This document shows, piece after piece, positions 25,819 to 34,639 of a DNA stretch of 64,000 nucleotides. Origin of the DNA: CAWIOX01 sp963837775 (GTDB taxonomy: Bacteria > Pseudomonadota > Gammaproteobacteria > Burkholderiales > Burkholderiaceae_D); contig CAWIOX010000004.1 in assembly GCA_963837775.1 (NCBI GenBank), forward strand, positions 310,001 through 374,000, given 5' to 3'. Every line of letters begins with the position of its first letter. Position 1 is the first letter of the stretch. A program made the position numbers and the translations under genes. Under the pieces are notes generated by a model. The model worked only from the letters and a program-made list of their open reading frames with translations, made no database searches and was not told the origin of the DNA.

Positions 25819-27486
25819 ATGCTTATGCAGCGCCAATCATTTCAGCGCTTGTTGCCAGGCGCGTCTGCAATAGCAGCGAGTGCAGCACTGGCCTTCCTCG
25901 GGGATTGGCTGATAGGCCAGGCTACCGGACACGCGTCCAATCCGGCTTTGCTCGCCACCATCGCCGCCACCGGCGGCGTGCTTGCGCTGATGGCAGGCAA
26001 GCGCTCGCAGAATAGCGACGATGCCCGGCTCGCAGCCAGGATCGGGCCGGACATAGACCACATCATGATCGGGGCTGCCGAGACGTCTTACTTTATTGAT
26101 TCAATCAAGAAAAAAGTCGATCTGGATCTGCAAACCGCCGACACCATCGTCACCCGTTCAGAACAAAATGCCAGCACGACAGTTCAGATCGCCAACAACG
26201 CCGAGCGGGCATCCAAGGTCGCTGCCGATGTGCGCAGTGAAAGCGTCGCCGGGCGGGCCGAAGTCGATCAGGGCCTCAAACAAATCCATCAGGCGCGGCA
26301 AGATGCACAGGCTGCCTCTGCCGTGATGACGGCATTGCAGCTCAAATCGCGCCGCATCCATACCATTACCGAATTGATCAACGAAATCGCCGCACGCACC
26401 AATCTGCTGGCGCTCAATGCGGCCATCGAGGCCGCACGCGCCGGCGAACATGGCCGCGGCTTTGCCGTTGTCGCGGGCGAAGTCAGGCATCTGGCGCAAC
26501 GCACCAAGGACGCCACCGATGATATCGGCGCAATGGTGCGCGAGATCAATGATGAGGCCGAACGTGCAGTCGGCGGCATGACCACACTGACCGGCAGGGT
26601 AAGCGACGCGGCACTCAATGTTGAGCGCGTGCACACCTTCCTCAGCAATATCGAGCGCGCCGCCAGCATCTCCCAGGATGAAATCCAGCAAATTGCCGCA
26701 GCCTCGCGCGAGCAGGTTGCAAGCACCCAGGTCATTGCCGACGCCATTGCCCAAATCCACGACGGCATGATGTCCACCACCGCAGAACTGCCGCCCGCCG
26801 CGCATTCTGCGATGGCGCTGACCGAACTGGCCGAAGCGCTGTTTGACGCGACCAGCGCGTCAAACTTTAAAACCGCACACGACCAGATCCGTGCTGCCGC
26901 CGAAAATGCGGCAAAAGAAGTGGCGCGCATATTTACCGAGGCTATTGCCAACGGCCAGATCAGTCAGGAGTCGCTGTTTGACCGCAATTACAAACCCATC
27001 CGCAACACCAATCCGCCCAAGCATTCGACGAAATTCGACGCCTTTACCGATCGCGTGCTGCCGGCAGTGCAGGAAGCATTGCTGGCATCCATGCCGCAAC
27101 TAGCCTATGCCGGCGCGGTGGATAACAATGGGTATTTCCCGACCCATAACAAGAAATTTTCCAAACCGCTGACAGGCGACTACGAGCTCGACCTGCTCAA
27201 CAATCGCACCAAGCGCATCTTCAATGACCGTACAGGCACGCGTTGCGGCGCCAACACGAAGGCATTTTTACTGCAAACCTATAAACGCGACACCGGCGAA
27301 GTCATGCATGACCTGTCGGTGCCGATCCATGTGGCAGGCCGGCACTGGGGCGGATTTCGCATCGGCTACCGTTCGAGCGCAGCCCACGAAGCGACAGTCT
27401 CTGCAATCCGGTCGCTGCCGCCAGCCAAGCAAGAACTGACAACAAGGACATCGCCAGCCATCGCGAACAGAGTCAGCTCGCAATAA
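25819..27486 (+). CDS. Methyl-accepting chemotaxis protein with C-terminal sensor-like domain
   Basis: A 555-residue chemoreceptor. Two hydrophobic segments near residues 14-60 anchor it with almost no periplasmic loop, and no HAMP domain is evident. The signalling core lies at about 80-330, with the hairpin tip INEIAARTNLLALNAAIEAA near 185-205. Unusually, a globular region follows the signalling domain (about 390-545: FPTHNKKFSKPLTGDYELDL, then a late GRHWGGFRIGY), resembling Cache/PAS-like sensors placed at the C-terminus, i.e. in the cytoplasm. It directly follows pqqE and may be co-transcribed with the pqq genes. The ligand is unknown; PQQ-linked alcohol metabolism is a guess from context. 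Confidence 0.85.
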   Translation: MLMQRQSFQRLLPGASAIAASAALAFLGDWLIGQATGHASNPALLATIAATGGVLALMAGKRSQNSDDARLAARIGPDIDHIMIGAAETSYFIDSIKKKVDLDLQTADTIVTRSEQNASTTVQIANNAERASKVAADVRSESVAGRAEVDQGLKQIHQARQDAQAASAVMTALQLKSRRIHTITELINEIAARTNLLALNAAIEAARAGEHGRGFAVVAGEVRHLAQRTKDATDDIGAMVREINDEAERAVGGMTTLTGRVSDAALNVERVHTFLSNIERAASISQDEIQQIAAASREQVASTQVIADAIAQIHDGMMSTTAELPPAAHSAMALTELAEALFDATSASNFKTAHDQIRAAAENAAKEVARIFTEAIANGQISQESLFDRNYKPIRNTNPPKHSTKFDAFTDRVLPAVQEALLASMPQLAYAGAVDNNGYFPTHNKKFSKPLTGDYELDLLNNRTKRIFNDRTGTRCGANTKAFLLQTYKRDTGEVMHDLSVPIHVAGRHWGGFRIGYRSSAAHEATVSAIRSLPPAKQELTTRTSPAIANRVSSQ

Positions 27487-27490
27487 TTTC

Positions 27491-27570
27491 GCAAAAAACA
27501 GGGAGTATAGCCATTTTCATGGCATCTCCCGCACATGTTTATTGCACCTTTTAAAATACTCCCCCATCTA
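27491..27570. repeat. Dispersed intergenic repeat, copy B
   Basis: AAAAAACAGGGAGTATA at the left end and TTAAAATACTCCCCC at the right form imperfect terminal inverted repeats; inside lie the palindrome GCCATTTTCATGGC and CCCGCACATGTTTATTGC. It starts five bases after the chemoreceptor stop codon and matches copies D, E and F closely. Confidence 0.7.
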
Positions 27571-27691
27571 TTTTCCGGCATGGCTAGCGTGCTCGGCCCG
27601 GTTGCACACGCGCCACCGGTGCCAGTTTATGATGTCCAATTGGCTATCTTTCAAAGGAAGGGGGTCAGGTTTTGCAGCTGCTGCGACATTA

Positions 27692-27846
27692 TCAACTGTC
27701 GGCACTCTGTGTTGCCAGCCGGGAGATAGCAATCACTGGGCCGAGCAAACGAATACTGACGCAGCACGCCGCACCAGCCGTAGCAACGGCGCCAACAGTG
27801 CCGACCGCCCCTGCTAGTGCGCCAAATCCTGTTTTTGTGACTTCAT
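27692..27846 (-). pseudogene. Possible remnant of a MerT-like membrane protein
   Basis: An ATG at 27846 follows GGGAGGGAACAACT but stops after ten codons. With a single-base shift early on, the frame continues as GFGALAGAVGTVGAVATAG, then AACCVSIRLLGPVIAI, and ends at 27692 (about 51 residues). A Gly/Ala-rich hydrophobic start followed by paired cysteines recalls the first helix of mercuric transport proteins. It is divergent from a degenerate MerR-type gene, which would fit a decayed metal-resistance unit. The evidence is short and the call tentative. Confidence 0.3.
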
Positions 27847-27884
27847 AGTTGTTCCCTCCCTGAATTCATCAGCAATGTGCTTGC

Positions 27885-28320
27885 ATGCAAGGCGCAAGAG
27901 CTTTTCAAGGTGGCGGCACGTCGCTATCGACTCTCACCATTGACCACTGGCGCGCGTACCAACACCAATGTTCCTGCGATTCGTCACTACGAGGAACGGT
28001 TTATAGCCACACGCCCAGCGGGCGGCCAACGGCCGTCGACACTATCGGGAAGACGATGCAAAGCGCTCTCCCTTTAGCAAGCGATGTCGGAACCTTGGTT
28101 TTCCCCATTGAACGCGGACCCGCGCTGCCCGACTTGATTGCAGAGGGTGACCGCACATGTCATGAGAGCTGCGACATGGCGCAGCTGCATCTCGATGCAG
28201 CTTGGGAAAAATGAAGCAGATGGGGCAATTGGACGTCAGTCCGGCGGCGCTCGTGAATAATTGCACCGAGGTATCATGTGGTGCTGGAGCTACCCAAAAC
28301 TGCACAATCATCGAAAACCG
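27885..28320 (+). pseudogene. Degenerate MerR-family metal-type regulator
   Basis: Pieces of one MerR protein are spread over different frames: a DNA-binding part with TNTNVPAIRHYEERFIATRP and a GGQR-like step, the middle DLIAEGDRTCHESCDMAQLH, and the C-terminal dimerisation and metal-site region MKQMGQLDVSPAALVNNCTE, then SCGAGATQNCTIIE. The cysteine-rich end resembles MerR/CueR/ZntR-like sensors. At least three shifts are needed; one sits in an A run at about 28207-28211, where one more A would restore the frame. No complete product is possible as written. About 215 bases of unassigned sequence follow before the antiporter gene. Confidence 0.65.
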
Positions 28321-28534
28321 GCCGGCCGTCGATTCCACCCTTGCGCAAGGTGCGGCCACGTCCTGCGGCCAGGAACAGCCCAGGAAAACGCGCTTGGGCA
28401 AAGGCCAGTTTGATTATTGCGCCACCGATGCCGGTTGCAAAGCTGGATATCCAGGCCCAGCGCTATCTGCAACCCTCTTTCTGGTTCTGTTCATGCTCGA
28501 AAACCGGCCATCACAACAAAGGAGAATTTCCTAA

Positions 28535-30244
28535 ATGCATCACGACGTCAGTCTCATTACCACTATTGCTGCCGCTCTTGGCTTCGGACTCATTTTCGGG
28601 CTGGCCGCGGTACGCCTGAAGCTGCCTGCGCTAGTGGGCTATCTTGCCGCTGGAATCTTGATTGGTCCTGCCACACCGGGGTTCGTCGCTGATGTGGCGC
28701 TTGCAGGACAGCTGGCAGAGATCGGGGTCATGTTGCTGATGTTCGGTGTGGGCTTGCACTTTTCCCTCAATGATCTGCTGGACGTACGCCGCATAGCGTT
28801 GCCCGGAGCCATACTTCAGATTGTCGTTGCGACGGCAATGGGCATGGGTATGGCGCACTTGTGGGGATGGGGCATTGGTGCCGGCCTCGTTTTTGGCTTG
28901 GCGCTATCTGTTGCAAGTACCGTGGTGCTCCTTCGTGCATTGGAGGACCATGGGATCTTAGAATCGATAAATGGGCGCATTGCTGTCGGCTGGTTGGTCG
29001 TGGAAGACTTGGTCACTGTGCTGGTTCTCGTCCTTTTGCCCGCGCTCTCTGGCTGGCTTGGCGGAGCCGAAGGGCAACAGGGAAGCAATCTATGGAAGAC
29101 ACTTGCTCTCACGCTTGGCCAAGTGGCTGGTTTTGTGGTGTTTATGCTTGTCGTGGGACGCAAGCTCTTTCCGTGGTTGCTTTGGCGCGTCGCACGCACC
29201 GGCTCACGCGAATTATTCACCCTCTGCGTGATTGCCACTGCCGTCGGCATTGCCTATGGCTCGTCTAAGGTATTCGGTGTTTCCTTCGCGCTGGGCGCGT
29301 TTTTCGCAGGCATGGTATTGCAGGAATCGGAGCTAAGTCACCGGGCAGCGGAAGAATCGCTGCCTTTGCGGGACGCGTTCTCTGTGCTGTTCTTCGTGTC
29401 AGTAGGGATGCTCTTTGACCCCAAGGTATTGGTACAGAGTCCGTTTCATGTGCTGGCGGTCGTAGCGGTCATTATCTTTGGAAAATCGCTTGCGGCTTTT
29501 GGTCTGGTCTTGCTGCTACGGTATCCGTTAAACACGGCATTGACTGTGTCGGCAAGCCTGGCGCAAATTGGCGAGTTTTCATTCATTCTTGCCGCACTTG
29601 GGATTTCCCTGGGGTTGCTACCGCCAGAGGCACAGAGCTTTATCGTGGCCGGAGCGATTATCTCTATCGCCCTGAATCCACTCATTTTCAAAGCGATTAA
29701 ACCTATCCAAACTTGGCTACGCTCCAAATCCGAGCTTGCGCGCAAGTTGGAGCGCCCGGATGACCCGCTGGCCGAGTTACCGATGACAGTTGAGCAGCAT
29801 AAGCTGACCGGACAGGTTGTGTTGGTCGGATATGGCCGAGTCGGACGACGAATTGCCGCGGCGTTGGCAGAGCGCGGGATTCATTATGTGGTAGCGGAAC
29901 AAAACCGGGAATTGGTGGAACAACTACGCAAATCCGGAATACCGGCCGTTGCGGGCAATGCGGCTGAACCGGCAGTGCTGATTCAGGCGCATATTGCCAG
30001 AGCATCGATGTTGGTGGTGGCAACGCCTGACACGTTTGACGTGCGCGCCATAATTGAAACGGCCAGAGCACTTAATCCGCTCATTCAGACCGTGGTTCGT
30101 ACCCATAGCGAAAGCGAAGCTGTCCTTCTACGGCAGGAAAAAGCAGGCAAGGTATTCTTGGGCGAACATGAACTTGCGGTTGGTATGACTCGCCACATTC
30201 TGGATAGTTTTGAGAAGCAGCAGCAAAATACGCCCCCTCATTAG
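28535..30244 (+). CDS. ybaL: YbaL/KefB-type cation:proton antiporter with RCK domain
   Basis: A 569-residue inner-membrane protein of the CPA2 family. About 12 hydrophobic segments occupy residues 5-390 (start MHHDVSLITTIAAALGFGLI; core GYLAAGILIGPATPGFV). From about 415 a TrkA-N/RCK domain with a Rossmann motif (VVLVGYGRVGRRIAAAL) provides nucleotide-gated control. Length and start are close to E. coli YbaL. It exchanges K+ or Na+ for protons; the true ion is not readable. AAAGGAGAATTTCCTAA precedes the ATG. It is convergent with the quinoprotein gene and seems unrelated to the alcohol island. Confidence 0.9.
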   Translation: MHHDVSLITTIAAALGFGLIFGLAAVRLKLPALVGYLAAGILIGPATPGFVADVALAGQLAEIGVMLLMFGVGLHFSLNDLLDVRRIALPGAILQIVVATAMGMGMAHLWGWGIGAGLVFGLALSVASTVVLLRALEDHGILESINGRIAVGWLVVEDLVTVLVLVLLPALSGWLGGAEGQQGSNLWKTLALTLGQVAGFVVFMLVVGRKLFPWLLWRVARTGSRELFTLCVIATAVGIAYGSSKVFGVSFALGAFFAGMVLQESELSHRAAEESLPLRDAFSVLFFVSVGMLFDPKVLVQSPFHVLAVVAVIIFGKSLAAFGLVLLLRYPLNTALTVSASLAQIGEFSFILAALGISLGLLPPEAQSFIVAGAIISIALNPLIFKAIKPIQTWLRSKSELARKLERPDDPLAELPMTVEQHKLTGQVVLVGYGRVGRRIAAALAERGIHYVVAEQNRELVEQLRKSGIPAVAGNAAEPAVLIQAHIARASMLVVATPDTFDVRAIIETARALNPLIQTVVRTHSESEAVLLRQEKAGKVFLGEHELAVGMTRHILDSFEKQQQNTPPH

Positions 30245-30395
30245 CCAGTGTCGGGGCGAGGAATGCTCAACGACTCTTGTAAAAATGGCTTTGCAAGTAC
30301 CTCTCAGCTATTACGCCTGTCCTTGACGCTCCAGGGCTGACGCCTGTTGACATCGGACTAATCGGGACAAATCACGACGCTCTTCCTTGCGCCCA

Positions 30396-30424
30396 TAAAA
30401 AAACCGATGACCTGGATCATCGGT
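30396..30424 (-). terminator. Rho-independent terminator of the quinoprotein gene
   Basis: On the minus strand ACCGATGA-TCCAGG-TCATCGGT followed by seven T, about 75 bases after the quinoprotein stop. Confidence 0.9.
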
Positions 30425-30499
30425 TAAAGCTGCCCAAGACCGGACGGAAAGACTTCCGCCCGGATAGTGTTCTTTAAGCAGCAGGAGACATTACGCTAT

Positions 30500-32245
30500 T
30501 TATTTGGAAAGTTTGAATACCCAGACAGATCCACCCTGTTCAAGGAAATTCACTTTCTTGGCAACATCGCCGCCCCACAGAGGAACAGCGCCACCCCAAC
30601 CTGATACAACCGCGACATACTGGACACCATCTTCTTGCCATGTGACAGGAGGTGCGACCACGCCGGAACCGGTCTGGAATTTCCACAAGTCCTTGCCGGT
30701 ATTGGCATCCACCGCTTTCAGGTAACCTTCAGGCGTGCCATAAAACACCAAGCCACCGGCAGTCGTCATCACACCACCCCAGAGCGGCGCATTGTTCTTG
30801 TTTTCCCAGACGATCTTCCCTGTTTTCGGATCAATCGCACGCATCGCGCCGATGTAATCGTCATTCAGAGTCTTGATGGTGAAACCGGCGCCCAGGTAAG
30901 CTGCACCTTTTTTGTAGCTGACTGGCTCATTCCAGATCTCCATGCCCCATTCGTTCGCAGGAACATAGAACAGCTTGCTTTGCGGACTGTAGGCCATCGG
31001 CATCTGGTTCTTGCCACCCAGGAAAGACGGTGCCGAGAATACGCTCGCGCCTTTCTTGCCACCCTCCCCTTTGGTCGGATCGCCGGGACGGTTTGCATCG
31101 ATGTAGTTCGGACGACCGGTCTTCAGGTCGATGCTGCTGGCCCAGGTGATTTTCTTCACGAACGGGAAGGCATTTTCGAGTTTGCCGTTCTTCGCATCGA
31201 TCACATAGAAGAAACCGTTACGGTCGGCCTTGCCGCCGAGACGCTTGCCATCCATATCGAAGGTGACGAATTCATTGACGCCGTCAAAATCCCAGCCGTC
31301 ATGCGGCGTGGTTTGATAGTGCCACTTGATCTGGCCGGTTGCGACATCCAGCGCCACCGTCGAGCACGAGAAGAAGTTGTCGCCCGGGCGCAGATGGCTA
31401 TTCCAAGGGGATGGGTTACCGGTGCCGAAATACGCCAGCCCGGTCGATGCATCGAAAGTACCGCCCAGCCATGTCGCCGCGCCGCCGGTTTTCCACAAAT
31501 CACCTGGCCAGGTCTTGTTGGTGGTGCCGGAAATGCCGTTTTCAGTCTTGTTGCCATCTTTGTCGTACTTGTAACCCATGTGCCCTTCAACCATCGGGCG
31601 CATCCAGACCAGTTGGCCGGTTTTCGGGTCGCGTGCTTCGACTCGTCCGACCACGCCGAATTCACCACCGGACACACCGGTCAGCAACAGGCCTTTGGCG
31701 ATCAAAGGCGCTGCTGTGCTGGAATAGCCGGCCGCATAGTCGTCGATTTTTTCTTTCCAGACGATCTTGCCGGTATCCTGATCCAGCGCCACCAGCTGCG
31801 CATCGAGCGTCGAGAAAATCACCAGGTTGTCATACAGTGCAGCACCGCGGTTGACGACATCGCAGCAAGGCATGATGCCATCCGGCAAACGGTGTTCGTA
31901 TTTCCATAGTTTCGCACCGGTTTTCACATCCAGCGCGTAGATGCGTGAATAGGAACCGGTGACAAACATCTTGCCGTTATGGATTACCGGTTGCGATTCC
32001 TGCCCGCGTTGCTTTTCGCCGCCAAATGAGAAAGACCATGCCGGCACCAGTTTGCTTACGCTCTTGGCATTGATTTGCGTCAGAGGGGAAAAGCGTTGCC
32101 CCTGCTGACCCATGCCCCAGGATAAAACGTCATTGGTCGACTTGCCATCGTTTTCAATCATCGCATCTGTCACGCCCGCTGCATGTACAGCGAACGGACC
32201 GGCCAGCGCGACACTGACCAGGACTCCTAGTAACTTCCTCTGCAT
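30500..32245 (-). CDS. PQQ-dependent alcohol dehydrogenase (ExaA/PedH class), lanthanide-type site
   Basis: A 581-residue periplasmic eight-bladed propeller enzyme that oxidises alcohols and passes electrons to a cytochrome c. The signal peptide ends at about VHA (residues 20-22). The vicinal disulfide is C127-C128 (MPCCDVV). Metal and active-site residues: E195 (GGEFGVVG), N277 (TGNPSPWN), catalytic D319 and, two residues on, D321 in WDFDGVNE. In calcium-dependent ExaA/PedE the second position is Ser; Asp there marks lanthanide-dependent enzymes such as PedH and XoxF. Overall sequence (EKQRGQESQ; FPFVKKITWASSIDLKTGRP) is closer to ExaA/PedH than to methanol XoxF. A near-consensus sigma-54 promoter precedes it, and PedF, 11 kb away, is the likely electron acceptor. 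Confidence 0.95.
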   Translation of the reverse strand: MQRKLLGVLVSVALAGPFAVHAAGVTDAMIENDGKSTNDVLSWGMGQQGQRFSPLTQINAKSVSKLVPAWSFSFGGEKQRGQESQPVIHNGKMFVTGSYSRIYALDVKTGAKLWKYEHRLPDGIMPCCDVVNRGAALYDNLVIFSTLDAQLVALDQDTGKIVWKEKIDDYAAGYSSTAAPLIAKGLLLTGVSGGEFGVVGRVEARDPKTGQLVWMRPMVEGHMGYKYDKDGNKTENGISGTTNKTWPGDLWKTGGAATWLGGTFDASTGLAYFGTGNPSPWNSHLRPGDNFFSCSTVALDVATGQIKWHYQTTPHDGWDFDGVNEFVTFDMDGKRLGGKADRNGFFYVIDAKNGKLENAFPFVKKITWASSIDLKTGRPNYIDANRPGDPTKGEGGKKGASVFSAPSFLGGKNQMPMAYSPQSKLFYVPANEWGMEIWNEPVSYKKGAAYLGAGFTIKTLNDDYIGAMRAIDPKTGKIVWENKNNAPLWGGVMTTAGGLVFYGTPEGYLKAVDANTGKDLWKFQTGSGVVAPPVTWQEDGVQYVAVVSGWGGAVPLWGGDVAKKVNFLEQGGSVWVFKLSK

Positions 32246-32307
32246 GACACCCTCCTATGGAAAAACAAACAAATAATTATTTTTTGGTCACTACGACAGA
32301 TTTAATA

Positions 32308-32323
32308 TGCAATCTGCGTGCCA
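32308..32323 (-). promoter_or_regulatory. Sigma-54 (-24/-12) promoter of the quinoprotein gene
   Basis: On the minus strand TGGCACG-CAGA-TTGCA, an exact match to the consensus elements with GG-N10-GC spacing, about 63 bases upstream of the ATG at 32245, which itself follows AGGAGGGTGTC. Confidence 0.92.
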
Positions 32324-32392
32324 ACTTGTTTTTCGTGTTTTTTGCATTAATTCCGGCATTCCGACACCATTCATTGCGTCGAAAATAGTCAG

Positions 32393-32411
32393 CTGTCACA
32401 AAACAGAACAG
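32393..32411 (-). promoter_or_regulatory. Candidate activator site upstream of the quinoprotein promoter
   Basis: CTGTCACAAAACAGAACAG, about 70 bases beyond the -24 element, has CTGT and ACAG ends and shares GTCA plus CAGAACAG with GTCATTCCAGAACAG at 19288-19302 above the pedF promoter. This could be the binding site of the sigma-54 activator; with only two clear copies it is tentative. Confidence 0.35.
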
Positions 32412-32609
32412 TCATATCTGGATTGCACTGTTTGATACTTGGTAAAAACTGCTGGTTCATGAGCCGGCAAGAAGGACTTGAATCGCGGGCGTGCTGGTCG
32501 GGCAACTGCGAATTGCCATCGAAGGGCGGCAGCCTGAAACTCGTCGATGGGGGCGTACTCCGTACGTCCGATGCTGCCAATGACCGGCACGCAACCGGCA
32601 AGAAACATC

Positions 32610-33416
32610 TCAGGCGCCGCGCGCCGATTTGAGCAAACCCCGCTGCGGGTCATAGCCCAGCGCGGCAATCAGGTAGAACGCCGCGGTGCAGCCCGCGACA
32701 ATCGCGATCGATTGCCACTCAAGCTGCCCGTACAAGGCAAAGCGCAGCGCCTCCACCGCATGACTGAACGGGTTCAAGCGTGCCGCCTGATAGATCCAGT
32801 TGGCGCCCGATTCCTGGATTTTCCATAAGGGGTACAAGGCCGAGGACAGGAAGAACATCGGGAAGATCACGAAATTCATGGTGCCGGCAAAGTTCTCCAG
32901 CTGCTTCACATAGACCGACAGCACCAGCCCCAGCGCCGCCAGCATCAGCGCGCCCAGGATCACCAGCGGCAGCGCGAAGAAAACCTGCTGCACGCTCAGA
33001 TCGACCCCGAACAGCATCGCCAGCGCAAAAAAAGCCAGCGCCTGCAATACCGACAGGAAGGCGCCGCCGGCCAGCTTGCAGGCCAGCAGATACCAGCGCG
33101 GCAGGGGTGCCGTCAGCAACAGCCGCATCACCCCCATTTCGCGGTCGTACACCATCGCCAGCGACGATTGCATGCCGTTGAACAGACACACCATCATCAC
33201 CAGGCCGGGCACCATATAAACCCGGTATTCGACATAGGTTTCATAGGGCGGAATGATGGCCACGCCAAACACGTTCTGGAAGCCGGATGCGAAGACCACC
33301 AGCCACAGGGCCGGGCGCACCAAGGAAGACACCAGCCGCCCCGGCTGGCGCATGAATTTGTACACCTCGCGCCCGGCAACCGCGCGCAGCGCCAGCAAGC
33401 CATGCGCGAGTTTCAT
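32610..33416 (-). CDS. ABC-2 type permease of the PQQ-associated ABC system (PedC-like)
   Basis: A 268-residue inner-membrane permease with six hydrophobic segments starting MKLAHGLLALRAVAGREVYK. The start at 33416 overlaps the stop of the preceding binding-protein gene by four bases; the longer open frame upstream lies inside that gene. Conserved ABC-2 elements include MVPGLVMMVCLFNG and the late NPFSHAVEALRFALYG. It matches the alcohol-associated permease PedC described in Pseudomonas. What is moved is not established; export of a toxic alcohol or of a maturation factor has been proposed in general terms. Confidence 0.85.
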   Translation of the reverse strand: MKLAHGLLALRAVAGREVYKFMRQPGRLVSSLVRPALWLVVFASGFQNVFGVAIIPPYETYVEYRVYMVPGLVMMVCLFNGMQSSLAMVYDREMGVMRLLLTAPLPRWYLLACKLAGGAFLSVLQALAFFALAMLFGVDLSVQQVFFALPLVILGALMLAALGLVLSVYVKQLENFAGTMNFVIFPMFFLSSALYPLWKIQESGANWIYQAARLNPFSHAVEALRFALYGQLEWQSIAIVAGCTAAFYLIAALGYDPQRGLLKSARGA

Positions 33417-34639
33417 TTTTTGCCTCCGGGTCCGGCTGCCGCATCGGTCAGCTTGCAAGGCGATTCGCGTTCATCCATGCCCAGCGTATCCAGGTTGTTT
33501 TTCTGATGCAGAAAGCCGTCGAACGGCGCGACCCCGGCGATGCCGCCGCCGAGTCCGCCCTGCGCCAGGAATATCGGCTGCCGCAATTGCTGGTCCCACG
33601 GGCGGAACGAAAGCCGTGCGCCCTTGAAGCCGTCCAGCGTGATGTCCTGGCTGCGCAAGGCCAGTCGCTGCTGGCGGCTATCCGGCACGCGCAACGCGAC
33701 ATCGATGATGGCCTTGGTCGCCATCCACGCGGCCCAGTCGGTGCTTGCCATCAGGCGCCCTGCGCTCTTCCTGAAACGACGGTTCAGCTGCGGCGCACCG
33801 TTGCGCTCCCAGGACGAATGCCAGCCTTCCGCCACCAGACCGGCACTGCCGACCACCGGGCGCGGCAACATCGTGCGGTACGGCACTTCGCGCGCGAACT
33901 CGCCATCGGCATCGACCACCCACACCACATCCGCCTCCACGCCGGCGGTCAGCAACGCGACATTGGCCAGATCGCGTTCGCGCGGATCGTTCGATAATTT
34001 ATAGGATTTGGTGGCGACCAGCTTCAAGCCATAACGCCTGGCTGCCTTTTGCGCCGCCGCAACCAGCGGCAGGTCGGCACTCGTGGTGCCGGCCAGCAGC
34101 AGCACCCTGGTCCATTTGTGCGCGGTCAGGAACTGGGCGGTGGCGTCGGCCAGCATGTTGTCATCCGGCATGGTATGGAACAGATTGGCACGGCACGATG
34201 CGCCGCGCAGGCCGGCATCGGTGGCCGATACATTGAACAGCATGACATCGGTATTGCGCATCCATGCTGCCAGCTCGGCGATCGCCGGTCCCGGCAGATC
34301 CAGCAGAAAATGCTTCACGCCTTTTTTGGCCTGTGCCTCGATCAGCGTCTTGGCGGCGGCAATCGTTTCGGCCGGCAGTTCCTGCACGGTGATGTTCAGT
34401 TTGGCCTGTTCGAGCTGGAAATCCGATTCGGCCAGCGCGATTTCGGCGCCGGCTTTCGGCCGCCCCAGAGGCTGGCCGGGATAATTCTTTTCCAGCCGCT
34501 TGACGTCGTAGCGTGCATCGTCCGGATCGAAGATCAGGCCGATTTTCAAGTCGCGCGCCTGCGCTGCATGGACGCAGCCCAGCAGCAATGCCGCACAGGC
34601 CAGCGCCCTGGTCCAGCGGGGCGCAGTCGCGTCAGTCAT
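33413..34639 (-). CDS. PQQ-associated ABC-system periplasmic binding protein
   Basis: A 408-residue exported protein: signal peptide about 1-28 (LLGCVHAAQARD), then a type-I periplasmic binding fold beginning LKIGLIFDPDDARYDVKRLE, with HKWTRVLLLAGTTSADLPLV near residue 170. This is the branched-chain-like binding protein found next to quinoprotein alcohol dehydrogenases together with a permease, a beta-propeller and an ATPase. It overlaps the permease gene by four bases downstream and the propeller gene by eight bases upstream, so the order is propeller, binding protein, permease in one transcript. Confidence 0.85.
   Translation of the reverse strand: MTDATAPRWTRALACAALLLGCVHAAQARDLKIGLIFDPDDARYDVKRLEKNYPGQPLGRPKAGAEIALAESDFQLEQAKLNITVQELPAETIAAAKTLIEAQAKKGVKHFLLDLPGPAIAELAAWMRNTDVMLFNVSATDAGLRGASCRANLFHTMPDDNMLADATAQFLTAHKWTRVLLLAGTTSADLPLVAAAQKAARRYGLKLVATKSYKLSNDPRERDLANVALLTAGVEADVVWVVDADGEFAREVPYRTMLPRPVVGSAGLVAEGWHSSWERNGAPQLNRRFRKSAGRLMASTDWAAWMATKAIIDVALRVPDSRQQRLALRSQDITLDGFKGARLSFRPWDQQLRQPIFLAQGGLGGGIAGVAPFDGFLHQKNNLDTLGMDERESPCKLTDAAAGPGGKK

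Noticed and set aside
27541..28534. Several short open frames of 60-130 codons
   Set aside because: Apart from the MerR-like fragments and the short hydrophobic frame, none shows family resemblance, a ribosome-binding site or consistent codon use.
30635..31909. A 424-codon plus-strand frame opposite the quinoprotein gene
   Set aside because: Antisense shadow of a conserved GC-rich gene.
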